From assembly GCA_001725155.1 (NCBI GenBank), contig MEFP01000003.1, positions 1 through 64,000 on the forward strand: a DNA stretch of 64,000 nt, in the 5' to 3' direction. Under the pieces are notes generated by a model. The model was given only the letters and a program-made list of their open reading frames with translations. It did not search any database and was not told the origin of the DNA. Positions 1 through 8,307 of this stretch are shown here, piece after piece (position 1 is the first letter of the stretch; the number at the start of each line of letters is the position of its first letter). The translations under genes and the position numbers were made by a program. The stretch is from Lysobacteraceae bacterium SCN 69-320. GTDB taxonomy: Bacteria; Pseudomonadota; Gammaproteobacteria; Xanthomonadales; Rhodanobacteraceae.

Positions 1-60
1 CCGGCAGAAGCCGAGGCACGCTACTACGCAGCAATCCGTGAGTCCGCCATGGTGGCGTGA
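1..60 (+). CDS. IS3-family transposase, C-terminal tail (partial)
   Basis: Reading frame 1 from the first base gives a 19-residue tail rich in Ala, Glu and Tyr that ends in a TGA at 58-60. The ending resembles the C-termini of IS3-family (IS51 group) OrfB transposases. The terminal repeat of such an element follows directly (to base 99). Only the tail is inside the window, so the assignment rests mainly on the adjoining IS end. Confidence 0.4.
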   Translation, partial: PAEAEARYYAAIRESAMVA

Positions 61-99
61 CTCACAATCCGGAGCCTCCAGGATTCTCGGGGCGGTTCA
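1..99 (+). mobile_element. IS3-family insertion sequence, right end
   Basis: Read on the minus strand from base 99, the DNA begins TGAACCGCCCCG, which matches the terminal inverted repeat typical of IS51-group IS3 elements. It directly follows the transposase tail ending at 60. The junction lies inside an IS21 istA gene, and the TGA of this terminal repeat now provides the stop codon of the truncated istA. The left end of the IS is outside the window. Confidence 0.55.
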
Positions 100-960
100 T
101 TCCGGATGCGCGGCGCTGCGCGTCATCACGCACTGCGTGGCTAAGTACACATTGAGCTCGGCGAACGAGGCGAAGCGCTGCTCCAGCGTCGTCTGCCAGA
201 TCCGTCGCCGTGCGTCCTGGACGTTCTTCTCGACCCGGCCTTTCTCCCAGCCGGACGCCACGTTGCAGAAGTCCGGGTCGAACAGATAGTGCGCCGCCAT
301 TACCGCAAAGCGTGCGTTGACGACCCGTGCCTTGCCTCTGCCTGGCACGCGGTCCACCGCCGTCTTCATGTTGTCGTAGATGCCGCGGCGAGCGACACCA
401 CCCAGCCCGACAAAGCAGCGGGCATGGGCGTCGAACAGCATCTCGTGACCCTGGCTCGGATACGCGACCAGCCAGAACGCGCGGCTCGCGCACAGCTTCA
501 TATGCGCCACCTGCACCCGCCGCCAGATGCCGCCGATCACGATCCCTTCCTCGCTCCAGTCGAACTGGAAGGCCTCGCCCCACGCGAAGGTCAACGGCAC
601 ATAGGCCGACCGAGCGGTGACGGCGCCCGCCTGTGCTCGCCACGCTCGGATGGCCTCGGTGACGCGCGAATAGTGGCCGGAAAATCCCTCGGCCTTGAGC
701 TGTTCGTGCAGGCGCCGCGCTGTGCGGCGTTGCGAGCGCGGCCGTCGCGCATCGACTTCCAGAGCGTGGCGTAGCCACGCCTCGAACACGTCCAGCTTCT
801 TGCTCGCCGGCGTGCGCTGGTACTTCATCTCCCGCCGCGCTGGCTCGCGCAGCCAGGCTTTGATCGTGTTACGCGACAGGCTCGTTCGCCGCGCGATCTC
901 GCTGATCGACAACCCGTCCCGCAACCTCAGCCGCCGGACCTTCGCATACATCGCCATGGT
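97..960 (-). pseudogene. istA: IS21-family transposase IstA, truncated by an IS3-family insertion
   Basis: The product has an N-terminal helix-turn-helix (residues about 10-35, with SISEIARRTSLSRNT) and the start of the DDE integrase core, including an FDWSEE segment carrying the first catalytic Asp and IYDNMKTAV around the second. About 287 residues remain, whereas IstA proteins are usually about 500. The frame is cut by an IS3-type terminal repeat, whose TGA (97-99 complement) ends translation. The ATG at 960 is chosen because the protein aligns from MAMYAKVRR. No istB is visible. The gene cannot encode a complete transposase. Confidence 0.85.
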
Positions 961-1076
961 GTGCACCTTCGTCACCCCGCATCGGCCGAGACCCATGCAG
1001 GTTAGGTGGGACACCCTGGTCAATTTTCCGCGCGCACAACCCCGTTTAGCTGGTCAATTTTCAACGCGCCTCAACA
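100..1076 (-). mobile_element. IS21-family element remnant
   Basis: Holds the truncated istA and one IS end. Upstream of istA, two copies of TGGTCAATTTT (1018-1028 and 1051-1061) form the multiple terminal binding repeats seen at IS21-family ends. The outermost end reads TGTTGAGGCGC on the minus strand from base 1076. The other end was lost to, or lies beyond, the IS3 insertion at base 99. Confidence 0.7.
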
Positions 1077-1087
1077 GGCCACGGGTT

Positions 1088-2176
1088 TCACAGGCCCAGT
1101 TCGCGTTCCAAATTGGCAATGCCTTCGGCCAGGGCCGCGTAGCGTCCGGCGACCACCTCGTTTCGATCAGGCGTCATGGTCGCGGCGCTCTCCATTTCGT
1201 AGTGGTGAGCGATCGCCGCCGCCTGGTTCCGCCAGTGATCACCAAGCATGCTAAGGCGTGCTTGAGCCGCCGACTCGGCGTCGGGCGCGATCATGAGCCG
1301 CGCAATCCTTTTGAGAAGTTGATCGTTCGTACAGACGAACCAGATGCTGTCGGCTGCCGATGCCGAAACTTGATCTTTCCAGTGCTTGAGATAGACCAAA
1401 TCCCAAGCCGCGTTCTCGATGCCTCGTTTCACGGCCGCGGGATCGTCCGAATTCACCCGCTTGATCATCGCGGGCCGCGGCGGGGACAGAAACATGAGGC
1501 CGAAGGTGGTTGCTCCTACGGAAAAGAAAGCGTCGGTGCGCGACCACGTGAGGAACGCGTGCGCTTTTTCAGCCGGCGTCGTGTCCAGTCTGTAGAGCGA
1601 GACCGCCTTCAGGAGGATGTAGTACGCCGCACGCCAACCCGGGGTTTGCGCAGCGAAGTCGGGTTGCCGCGCGGGCGGCATGTCTGCAGGCAACCTGCTA
1701 ATGGCCTCGGCGATCGCCTCCGCCGGCAACCGCTGCGTCCTTCCGAGCGCGACGTCGCAATATGTCTGAGCGCTTACGTGGTCGGCGATCCGCAGCAACC
1801 GGAGTTGCTCCACCGCTTCATCATGCCCGTCGTGTGCCGCCTTTTCGTGAAGCGAAATGTTCGGCTCCACGCGAAACGATGCGGCGATCAAGAAGCACAT
1901 CACAGCGGCCGCAAGCCGGTCGACCCGCGCCTTCTCAGCATTTTCGGAAATCGCGCCACCGGATGCGAATGCAGTAGCCCGGGTCAGGATGTTGTTGTCC
2001 AGCAGGGCGTAGAGCGTTGCACCGCCCGCAGCGGCGTTGTGCAAATAGAGAGGAAGTGAATACACGTCCTCGATGTTGCTGGGCGGTGAAACGAACGGAT
2101 CTGCCTCCCGAAGCATCTGCTCGATCGCGGCCACGTCATCCACCGGCAACGGACTTTCCACGACCACAACGTTCAT
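1088..2176 (-). CDS. Hypothetical protein, possible PIN-like nuclease
   Basis: A 362-residue protein that I do not recognise by name. Acidic positions are spaced as in PIN-like nucleases: an N-terminal strand ending in LLDNN, a mid segment with NISLHE, NAAWDL near residue 270 and a C-terminal CTND. That is the D-E-D-D order of a metal-dependent PIN fold, but no similarity search was possible. The ATG at 2176 is preferred to an upstream start because GAGGAA precedes it at normal spacing. It is transcribed away from the putative oriT and stops 12 bases from the IS21 end, which suggests an accessory gene of island 1. Confidence 0.5.
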   Translation of the reverse strand: MNVVVVESPLPVDDVAAIEQMLREADPFVSPPSNIEDVYSLPLYLHNAAAGGATLYALLDNNILTRATAFASGGAISENAEKARVDRLAAAVMCFLIAASFRVEPNISLHEKAAHDGHDEAVEQLRLLRIADHVSAQTYCDVALGRTQRLPAEAIAEAISRLPADMPPARQPDFAAQTPGWRAAYYILLKAVSLYRLDTTPAEKAHAFLTWSRTDAFFSVGATTFGLMFLSPPRPAMIKRVNSDDPAAVKRGIENAAWDLVYLKHWKDQVSASAADSIWFVCTNDQLLKRIARLMIAPDAESAAQARLSMLGDHWRNQAAAIAHHYEMESAATMTPDRNEVVAGRYAALAEGIANLERELGL

Positions 2177-2254
2177 GCCGCTTCCTCGGGGTAGCACCGC
2201 GTCAGAATACCCGCCTCAAGAAGCTCTTGCTCCGCGCACGCGCCGCAACTCGGC

Positions 2255-2345
2255 GGGGCCTGGGGCCAACGCCCCAGCGCACGCGGCCACATGAGGGGCC
2301 GCCCGAAAACCCTGAAGGGGTTTTCATAAGTGCGCTCTTGCTGGG
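2255..2345 (+). other. Putative origin of transfer (oriT) of island 1
   Basis: A 7-bp-stem hairpin CTGGGGC-N4-GCCCCAG (2260-2277) is followed by a perfect inverted repeat GAAAACCC-N5-GGGTTTTC (2305-2325) and directly by TAAGTGCGC (2327-2335). An inverted repeat beside TAA(A/G)TGCGC is the layout of the nic region of IncQ plasmids (R1162/RSF1010), which are cleaved by MOBQ relaxases. The same arrangement recurs at 50155-50245 in island 2, which encodes a MobA/MobL (MOBQ-type) relaxase. The putative oriT lies upstream of a small gene and a TraD-like gene. Confidence 0.65.
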
Positions 2346-2593
2346 CTTCTCGGCTTCGCTTTCGCCGGTGTTTTTCTCCCGTCGGCTCTGAGCACTGCAA
2401 GCTGCGCTGCCATCGAGCTGCGTGGCAGGTACCCGACCGGATCGCGGCGCCAGCGGGCTCCAACGATGCGCGTCTCTCAATCACGCGCCGCGCACACCAA
2501 CCCGGTCGCGCGCCAAAAAAACCACGAACTTCATCTACTCGGTTTTGGTCGGGCGTGTTTCAACCAAAGGCATTCCACGTATTGGAGTCGCCC

Positions 2594-2953
2594 GTGCCCA
2601 AGACCATACCCGTTTCCCGCAAACTGCGCCGCTCGCTCGAAGAGTTGGCGCTGCAGCTGTACTTTTTCCCAAAGGCGTCCGCTCAGCGGGGCAAAAAGCA
2701 CCCTTACCTCGAATGGGTGGGGCACGTTTCGCCTGGCGTGCTCGCAGGCCTGCGCGACGAAGCCGAGCGCGTCGCGGCGCTGGCATCGCGGCAGCTGGGC
2801 GATCGGCCGTCAACCCCACCCCCGTGGCAATTGGTTCGTCCAGACGACCGGCAAGAGGAGGCGCCGCGTGAGGACGGTGAATCCACGCGGGGAAGCTCCC
2901 GCGGGAATCCAACCGATGCCGGAGCGCGCCCGCGCCCCCGGAGGCGTCAGTGA
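2594..2953 (+). CDS. Hypothetical protein upstream of TraD-like gene
   Basis: A 119-residue protein starting at GTG 2594, preceded by TTGGAG. The first 70 residues are probably folded and rich in Leu, Arg and aromatic residues; the last 45 are basic and rich in Pro, Gly and Arg. It has no recognisable domain. It lies between the putative oriT and a TraD-like gene, whose GTG start overlaps this gene's stop, so the two are probably translated together. Its place suggests an accessory role in DNA processing. The gene in the same place in island 2 (50360-50740) is not obviously similar in sequence. Confidence 0.55.
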   Translation: MPKTIPVSRKLRRSLEELALQLYFFPKASAQRGKKHPYLEWVGHVSPGVLAGLRDEAERVAALASRQLGDRPSTPPPWQLVRPDDRQEEAPREDGESTRGSSRGNPTDAGARPRPRRRQ

Positions 2954-3333
2954 GCGATCTCATGCATGACCAACAGCTTTACCGGGCTGCCCAGCGGGCC
3001 GCACAACGCGAGGCCAAGTCCCTCCTCAAAGCGCTGCGGCGCGCGCACGCGGAGAAAGAGAAAGCCCGCCGAAGACAAGCACGCCGCAGAACGGAGTTGG
3101 GGGAGGCCGTGCTGAAAGCGGGTTGCGGCGACTGGCCCGCGCTCGAAGTGGTGGGTGCCCTGCTGGACGCCGTACACCGGTACGGCCATTCGCCGACGCA
3201 GCGCTTGGCCCTGCGCCAGCGTGCCGAGGTTTTCCTGCAGATCGATGCGCCGGCGGCTCCGGTCTACCCGCGTCGTCCCGACGCTGAGGAACAAACCGGC
3301 CTCGTCGCCGCGATGTTCGAGAACTCGGAGTAG
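2950..3333 (+). CDS. TraD-like conjugal transfer (relaxosome accessory) protein
   Basis: A 127-residue, strongly basic protein. An N-terminal helix rich in Arg, Lys and Ala (residues 10-50) is followed by ELGEAVLKAG and LEVVGALLDAV, the pattern of the small TraD family (Pfam TraD, not the large coupling protein). It shares this core and an SPTQRL.LRQR motif with 50674-51108 in island 2. The GTG start at 2950 overlaps the stop of the preceding gene; ATG 2962 is an alternative. With the oriT nearby it is best read as a relaxosome accessory protein. Confidence 0.65.
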   Translation: MSDLMHDQQLYRAAQRAAQREAKSLLKALRRAHAEKEKARRRQARRRTELGEAVLKAGCGDWPALEVVGALLDAVHRYGHSPTQRLALRQRAEVFLQIDAPAAPVYPRRPDAEEQTGLVAAMFENSE

Positions 3334-3568
3334 ATTGGCAATACGACGGGCCGGACCGATCGTGAGCGCAGGGGCGGGGCGGCCACCGCCGCCCGGCTCG
3401 ACCTCTTGGCCGGCCAGCCTACCGCTCCTGGTGGGAGGACACGCCCCCGAACGGCAGATGTTCCTCGGCCACGCCGGCGGCCGCGGAACTCGGGAGCCCA
3501 TGTTGCACAGTGGATTTTTCGGTATCGTCGTCCTCGTCATCGGCGGGCCTTAGGGGAGGCGAAACCGG

Positions 3569-5383
3569 ATGAATGCAACGACGCCGCGGCCGTTCGTCTC
3601 GTGCTCGTTCGAACAGCTCGAAAACCATTTCAAGAAAGCCAAAAGGGCCGGCGACGCCGCCGGTCTGCGCGACCTGCAGCACGAACTGACGTTCCGGCAC
3701 AAAAACCGGCACACGCCCGAACTGGCGGCCCGTGTGGCCGAGGCCCTGACCTCGCCCCGACCGACCAGCAGAACGCGGACGGCAAGCAGTGCAGCTGCCC
3801 CGGCGCCGACGAAAGCGACTGGCGCGCCCCGGGCGGCCTCTCGTGCGCCCCCTCTGCCGCCCGCGCGCGCGTCCCCAGCCCCTGCCCCGCGGACCGCCGC
3901 GGCCCGGCAATCGGCATCACCCAAGCCCGCACCGCGCGGCCGAACGCGTTTGACACCCACCGACGAGCAGCAGCAGGCGCTGGACGCGTTCACGCGCGGC
4001 GATAGCCTCAAGATCAACGCCTACGCGGGGGCCGGCAAGACGTCCACGCTGAAACTGCTGGCCAACAGTACGGGACGCTGCGGCCAGTACATCGCCTTCA
4101 ACAAGGCCATCGTCGCGGACACCCAGGGCGCGTTCCCGCCCACGGTCGATTGCTCGACGTTGCACAGCTTGGCCTACCGGGCCACCGCGCCCGGCTACCA
4201 CGGTTCTGCCGCGAAACTCACCGGCAAGATCAACGCCAACGAGCTCGCTCAAGCCTTCGACCTGAAACCACAGTCCTTCGGGCCGGACCTGACGCTGGCG
4301 CCCCGATCCCAAGCGTTCCTGTTTCTGGACACGGTACGCCGATTCGCGCAGAGCGCGGAGCCGGCCATCCTGCCGGAACACGTGCCGCCGCACGGCGCAC
4401 TGCGCAGCGCATCGCCGGCGGTGCTTCGTGCGGTCCAGGCGCACGCGGTCGCCGGCGCGCAAAAGCTGTGGGGGCGCATGATGAGCCCCACCGACCTGAT
4501 GCCACTTGGGCACGACGGCTACCTCAAGCTCTGGGCGCTGTCCCAACCCCTCCTCGGTGCCGACTTCATCCTGCTGGACGAGGCTCAGGACACCAATCCG
4601 GTGGTGCTCGGCGTGCTCGCGGATCAAGAAGCCCAGATGGTCTACGTGGGCGACAAGTACCAACAGATTTACGAGTGGCGCGGCGCCGTGAACGCGATGG
4701 AGACCATCCGGACCGACGCCGAGGTGCAACTGACGCTGTCGTTCCGCTTCGGGGAAGCGATCGCCGACCTCGCCTCGAAGGTACTGCGCCAGCTCGGAGC
4801 AACCGCACCCATCCAAGGCAATCCCAAGGTGCGTAGCCGCATCGGAGAGGTGCAGCCGGATGCGGTGCTGGCCCGCTCCAACGCGGCCACCATGAACGCC
4901 GTCATCGAGGCACTGGATTCGGGACTCGCCCCGCATTTGGTCGGCGGTACGAAAGAGCTGAAGGCGCTGCTCCGGGGTGTTGTCGCCTTGAAAGCCGGTC
5001 AACCCTGCGACGTACCCGATTTCTTCGGTTTCGCGAACTGGGAAGAGGTCGTGGAGTTCGCCCGCAGCGAGGAAGGCGCGCACCTCCTGACCTTCGTCAA
5101 CCTGGTCGAATCCTTGGGGGAGCGCCGGCTCCTGTGGGCACTGGGTCGGACCGTGGAAGAGGATCGCGCCAACCTCATGATTTCCACGGGGCACAAAGCC
5201 AAGGGGCGCGAGTGGAAATCCGTGCGGCTGCTCGACGACTTCATGCGGAGCAAGCCGCCGGCGCGCGATCGAGAAAACCCGGGGCCGGACCCCGCCGAGC
5301 TTCGGCTGCTCTACGTCGCACTGACGCGGGCGAAGATCGCACTGCAGGTGCCCGACTCGCTGCTTTTGCTCATTGACGCCTGA
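3569..5383 (+). CDS. UvrD/Rep-like superfamily 1 DNA helicase
   Basis: A 604-residue helicase. Walker A is AYAGAGKTS (about residue 151), Walker B with the Q motif residues is LLDEAQDT (about 333), followed by GDKYQQIYEWRGA (motif III), the TGHKAKGREW segment (about 538) and LLYVALTRAK (about 580). Residues 1-130 are an extension with an Ala/Pro/Arg-rich linker not usual in UvrD. The ATG at 3569 follows a strong AGGGGAGG. The next gene overlaps its end by 11 bases, which suggests a coupled unit with the DUF4209 protein. A stand-alone UvrD-like helicase in a mobile cargo slot suggests defence, as for GajB in Gabija, but no GajA-like gene is adjacent. Confidence 0.85.
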   Translation: MNATTPRPFVSCSFEQLENHFKKAKRAGDAAGLRDLQHELTFRHKNRHTPELAARVAEALTSPRPTSRTRTASSAAAPAPTKATGAPRAASRAPPLPPARASPAPAPRTAAARQSASPKPAPRGRTRLTPTDEQQQALDAFTRGDSLKINAYAGAGKTSTLKLLANSTGRCGQYIAFNKAIVADTQGAFPPTVDCSTLHSLAYRATAPGYHGSAAKLTGKINANELAQAFDLKPQSFGPDLTLAPRSQAFLFLDTVRRFAQSAEPAILPEHVPPHGALRSASPAVLRAVQAHAVAGAQKLWGRMMSPTDLMPLGHDGYLKLWALSQPLLGADFILLDEAQDTNPVVLGVLADQEAQMVYVGDKYQQIYEWRGAVNAMETIRTDAEVQLTLSFRFGEAIADLASKVLRQLGATAPIQGNPKVRSRIGEVQPDAVLARSNAATMNAVIEALDSGLAPHLVGGTKELKALLRGVVALKAGQPCDVPDFFGFANWEEVVEFARSEEGAHLLTFVNLVESLGERRLLWALGRTVEEDRANLMISTGHKAKGREWKSVRLLDDFMRSKPPARDRENPGPDPAELRLLYVALTRAKIALQVPDSLLLLIDA

Positions 5384-7256
5384 CAAGGACGCCGTTTTGG
5401 CCTTCCTCACATCACCGCTTCCCGCTGAGTTTCTGGCGGACAACCATTGGCATCGGTACATCGACAACGATGCGCCGAACGACCACTGGGCGTTCAGCCG
5501 CCAAATGGGGCGGCTGGCTAGAGACGAAGCCAACGGCCTGACAGCCCAACAGCTTGAAATGGTGCACCTCATCGCGGGCGTCGCGTCTATGCGGCTGACG
5601 GATGGGGCAAAACCGCCTTTTCAGCCGATGATGTCTTTCCGGGAGGAAGGCCGCACGACCGCGATGGAAGATTTCGAAGTAGTCGATGTTGAGGCCTTGG
5701 CCGAACTCGCCCCGCTCGCCCCCACCGCCGCGCTGCGGGCGCGCTTTGCAGACGTGGCGGCCACTCGGGGCCAAGACATCGGATCGAAGCAATGGAGAAG
5801 CGGCGCCGTGGCCGTCGCCAACTACCTGGAGGTGGTCGAAAACCATTTGCTGGACGACGGTGGCATCAAGGTCATCAACGAATTTCTGCGCGGCCTTCGG
5901 CTGGCTTGGGTGTACTGCAGGAGGGACCAAGAAACCCATGCACGTTTCTGGACGTTGGCGCGAAAAGCCATCACGCAGTCGCTGGCATCCGACCGGCTTG
6001 GCATGGCGTTCATTCTCGTGCGGGAACTGCGAAAGAGCGGCGGCGACATGGCCCAGGACGTCGCGGCTGAGCTGGAGCAAACGGCCCAGCGCCTAGAACA
6101 CCAGGGGGAGCACGAAGCCGCCTCTCGCTCCTTTGAGAATGCTGCCGACCTGTGGGCACGTTCCGGCCGTGGCGACGACGCACGACGCTGCCGGCTGCTT
6201 CAGGGTGAAGCACTCATATCGCACGCGACGGTTGCACCAGGCCCGGCGTTTGCTCGGGCGTCTTGGCTCATGGACGGCATTGAAGTGCTCCGCCGGGCGG
6301 GCGCCGACCGGGCGCGAATCGAAGACCTCCGTCGAAGCCTTGCGAACATCCAGCACGACTCGCTGAAGGCTTTTAAGCCGATGCGCCATTCGTTCGACGC
6401 CAGTGAAATCGTTCAGACCGTGGATAGAGTCATGGTGGGTCCGAGCTTCTACGATTGCGTCTGCCAGATGGCGTTGCATCTGGGGGCGTGGCCCACGTTC
6501 GATGCTGCGCGGCAGCAGGTTCTGGAGTCGGCCAATCGCCACCCGTTGAGCGGGCTATTTTCAGGCGTTCACTTGAACCGCGAAGGCGCGGTGGTGGCAC
6601 GGCAGAAAGCACTAGACCCGGAAGACGAGGAGTCCGTCTACCAAGCCATGGTAAAAACGGCGCACGATACGGACGTGCAGCTGCGAGCGAACCCCATCGT
6701 GGTTCGTGCAGTTGACATTCTGTTCAGCCGGTACCAACCAAGCATTTTCCACATTTGTGAAATCGTCGCAGCCTGCCCGCTGATTCCGACCAACCACGAG
6801 GAGTCCATCGCACGAGGGCTGTTTGCCGGTATCAACAGCGATTGGCTGGAAGTCGCAGCCTACTTGATTCCGCAGGTTGAGCCCTTTGTTCGCCACCAGT
6901 TCCGACTCCAAGATGTCCTGACGGTCGCCCTGCGGGACGATGGCGTCCAGGCGGAAAAAACACTCGGCGAGCTCCTACGCAGCGAACAGGCAGAGGCCGT
7001 CCTCGGAAAGAGTTTGATCCTGGAACTCGACGTGCTCATGGTTCACCCACTGGGCTACCTGCTTCGCCACAACTGGGCACACGGCTTGGTCGATGACGAC
7101 CAAATGGTCAATGCGGGCGTGCTGGCTTTGTGGCTCACGTTCTGGCGACTGGTCTTGTGGCCCGAGCTCGTAAGGATGGCGAAGGAAGGTCAACCGCCCG
7201 CGAACGCGGCCCAAGACCCAGAGGAGCCGCCGGCAGCAGGCAACGTCGTCGCCTAG
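5373..7256 (+). CDS. DUF4209 family protein
   Basis: A 627-residue, mostly helical protein. The C-terminal part carries HEESIARGLFAGINSDWLEVA (around residue 475) and RHNWAHGLV near residue 570, the conserved features of DUF4209, a family with a HEPN-like RxxxxH-type end. The start is uncertain: TTG 5373 overlaps the helicase stop and would mean coupled translation. Its stop overlaps the convergent TIR gene by 4 bases. Known: DUF4209 proteins occur in accessory and defence regions. Inference: it may act with the helicase as a two-gene system, with the HEPN-like end as a candidate RNase. No direct evidence of activity is visible. Confidence 0.65.
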   Translation: MTPDKDAVLAFLTSPLPAEFLADNHWHRYIDNDAPNDHWAFSRQMGRLARDEANGLTAQQLEMVHLIAGVASMRLTDGAKPPFQPMMSFREEGRTTAMEDFEVVDVEALAELAPLAPTAALRARFADVAATRGQDIGSKQWRSGAVAVANYLEVVENHLLDDGGIKVINEFLRGLRLAWVYCRRDQETHARFWTLARKAITQSLASDRLGMAFILVRELRKSGGDMAQDVAAELEQTAQRLEHQGEHEAASRSFENAADLWARSGRGDDARRCRLLQGEALISHATVAPGPAFARASWLMDGIEVLRRAGADRARIEDLRRSLANIQHDSLKAFKPMRHSFDASEIVQTVDRVMVGPSFYDCVCQMALHLGAWPTFDAARQQVLESANRHPLSGLFSGVHLNREGAVVARQKALDPEDEESVYQAMVKTAHDTDVQLRANPIVVRAVDILFSRYQPSIFHICEIVAACPLIPTNHEESIARGLFAGINSDWLEVAAYLIPQVEPFVRHQFRLQDVLTVALRDDGVQAEKTLGELLRSEQAEAVLGKSLILELDVLMVHPLGYLLRHNWAHGLVDDDQMVNAGVLALWLTFWRLVLWPELVRMAKEGQPPANAAQDPEEPPAAGNVVA

Positions 7257-8236
7257 GCCTGCCGGGACTTTACGAAACGGCGGGTGGCGTCGGTCGCCAA
7301 AATCCGAAAAACAACATACTCACCCGCCATGCCACCTTCCGATACTTTCACTGCGCCTTGGCTGATGAGGTAGGTCATGGCCGGATTCAGTCGGCGCGGC
7401 AACCACTGGTACCGAGCTGCAATGGCTGCGGGACTGCTCGGGAACGCAGGGTCGTTTGCTAGGTCTGCAGCCAGCGCCAGCGCGTCCTGCTCGGGTTTCC
7501 ACGGTTGCCAGAACGCATCGAACTCAGCGAAGAGTGTTGGGGCTGGTCTTACTGTGGCTCCTCCGGTGTATTCATGGAAGGTGAGAAAGCCATCCAGTTC
7601 GTGAATCACATCCCGCACGTCAGGCGCGGTGAGGCCGGTCAGTTTGGTCAGTTCGTCAGGGCTGTATTGCGGGTCAAATCCTCTACCTGCCTTGCTGTTC
7701 TCCACAAAGACTTTGGCCACCGCCATGGCTGCGGGAGAGAAGCCCGGCGCAATGAAGTTCTGCGCTCTTGCGCTGCTGCGAGGACTCGGCGGTGGACGTC
7801 GCGTGAGTCCGTTTAGATCGTTGATTAGCTGCGCGACGTCGATGCTTTCCGCATCGACTATGGGTGAGTTCATGCCGCGCAGCAATGGCGGCAAGTCGGA
7901 AACCGCCAATTTCATCCGAAGTGGAACGAGGCGCATTTTCCCTTCTAAATACAAAACAAATGCGCCATCAAGCTCCTGGTTCACCCACGGCTTCTTTATA
8001 GAAGCTTCGGAAAGCAGCACAACAAACTGATTCGACGAACCCAGCCCCTCATCTATCTTCCGCCGTAGGCTGTCGCCGAAGTAGATTTCCCACTCCGCGA
8101 ACCATGTATGTATGCCTGCCTCGTGGAATTTCTCTGCGATGGCTTTTGCAACTTCTTGGTCCTCGTACGCAAAACTCAGGAAGACACGAGGAACGCTCTG
8201 CGGTGGGGCATTGCTACCGGCTGGATCGACGCTCAT
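7253..8236 (-). CDS. TIR-domain protein with C-terminal winged-helix-like region
   Basis: A 327-residue protein. Residues 16-140 form a TIR domain: VFLSFAYEDQEVA at the start, then GIHTWFAEWEI, and PWVNQELDGA with Glu88 at the position of the catalytic glutamate of NAD-cleaving TIR enzymes. Residues about 165-320 look like paired winged-helix segments. Bacterial TIR proteins commonly deplete NAD+ when phage infection is sensed. It converges with the DUF4209 gene (4-base overlap) and its start lies 71 bases from the integrase stop, so it sits in the cargo slot between traD and int. Whether it works with the helicase pair or alone is unknown. Confidence 0.8.
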   Translation of the reverse strand: MSVDPAGSNAPPQSVPRVFLSFAYEDQEVAKAIAEKFHEAGIHTWFAEWEIYFGDSLRRKIDEGLGSSNQFVVLLSEASIKKPWVNQELDGAFVLYLEGKMRLVPLRMKLAVSDLPPLLRGMNSPIVDAESIDVAQLINDLNGLTRRPPPSPRSSARAQNFIAPGFSPAAMAVAKVFVENSKAGRGFDPQYSPDELTKLTGLTAPDVRDVIHELDGFLTFHEYTGGATVRPAPTLFAEFDAFWQPWKPEQDALALAADLANDPAFPSSPAAIAARYQWLPRRLNPAMTYLISQGAVKVSEGGMAGEYVVFRILATDATRRFVKSRQA

Positions 8237-8307
8237 CTCTTTTCCCCAAATATCTTTCGTTTCATACGAAAGGATTGCCGAACTATGTCAGAAGGATTCC
8301 GTGCTTT

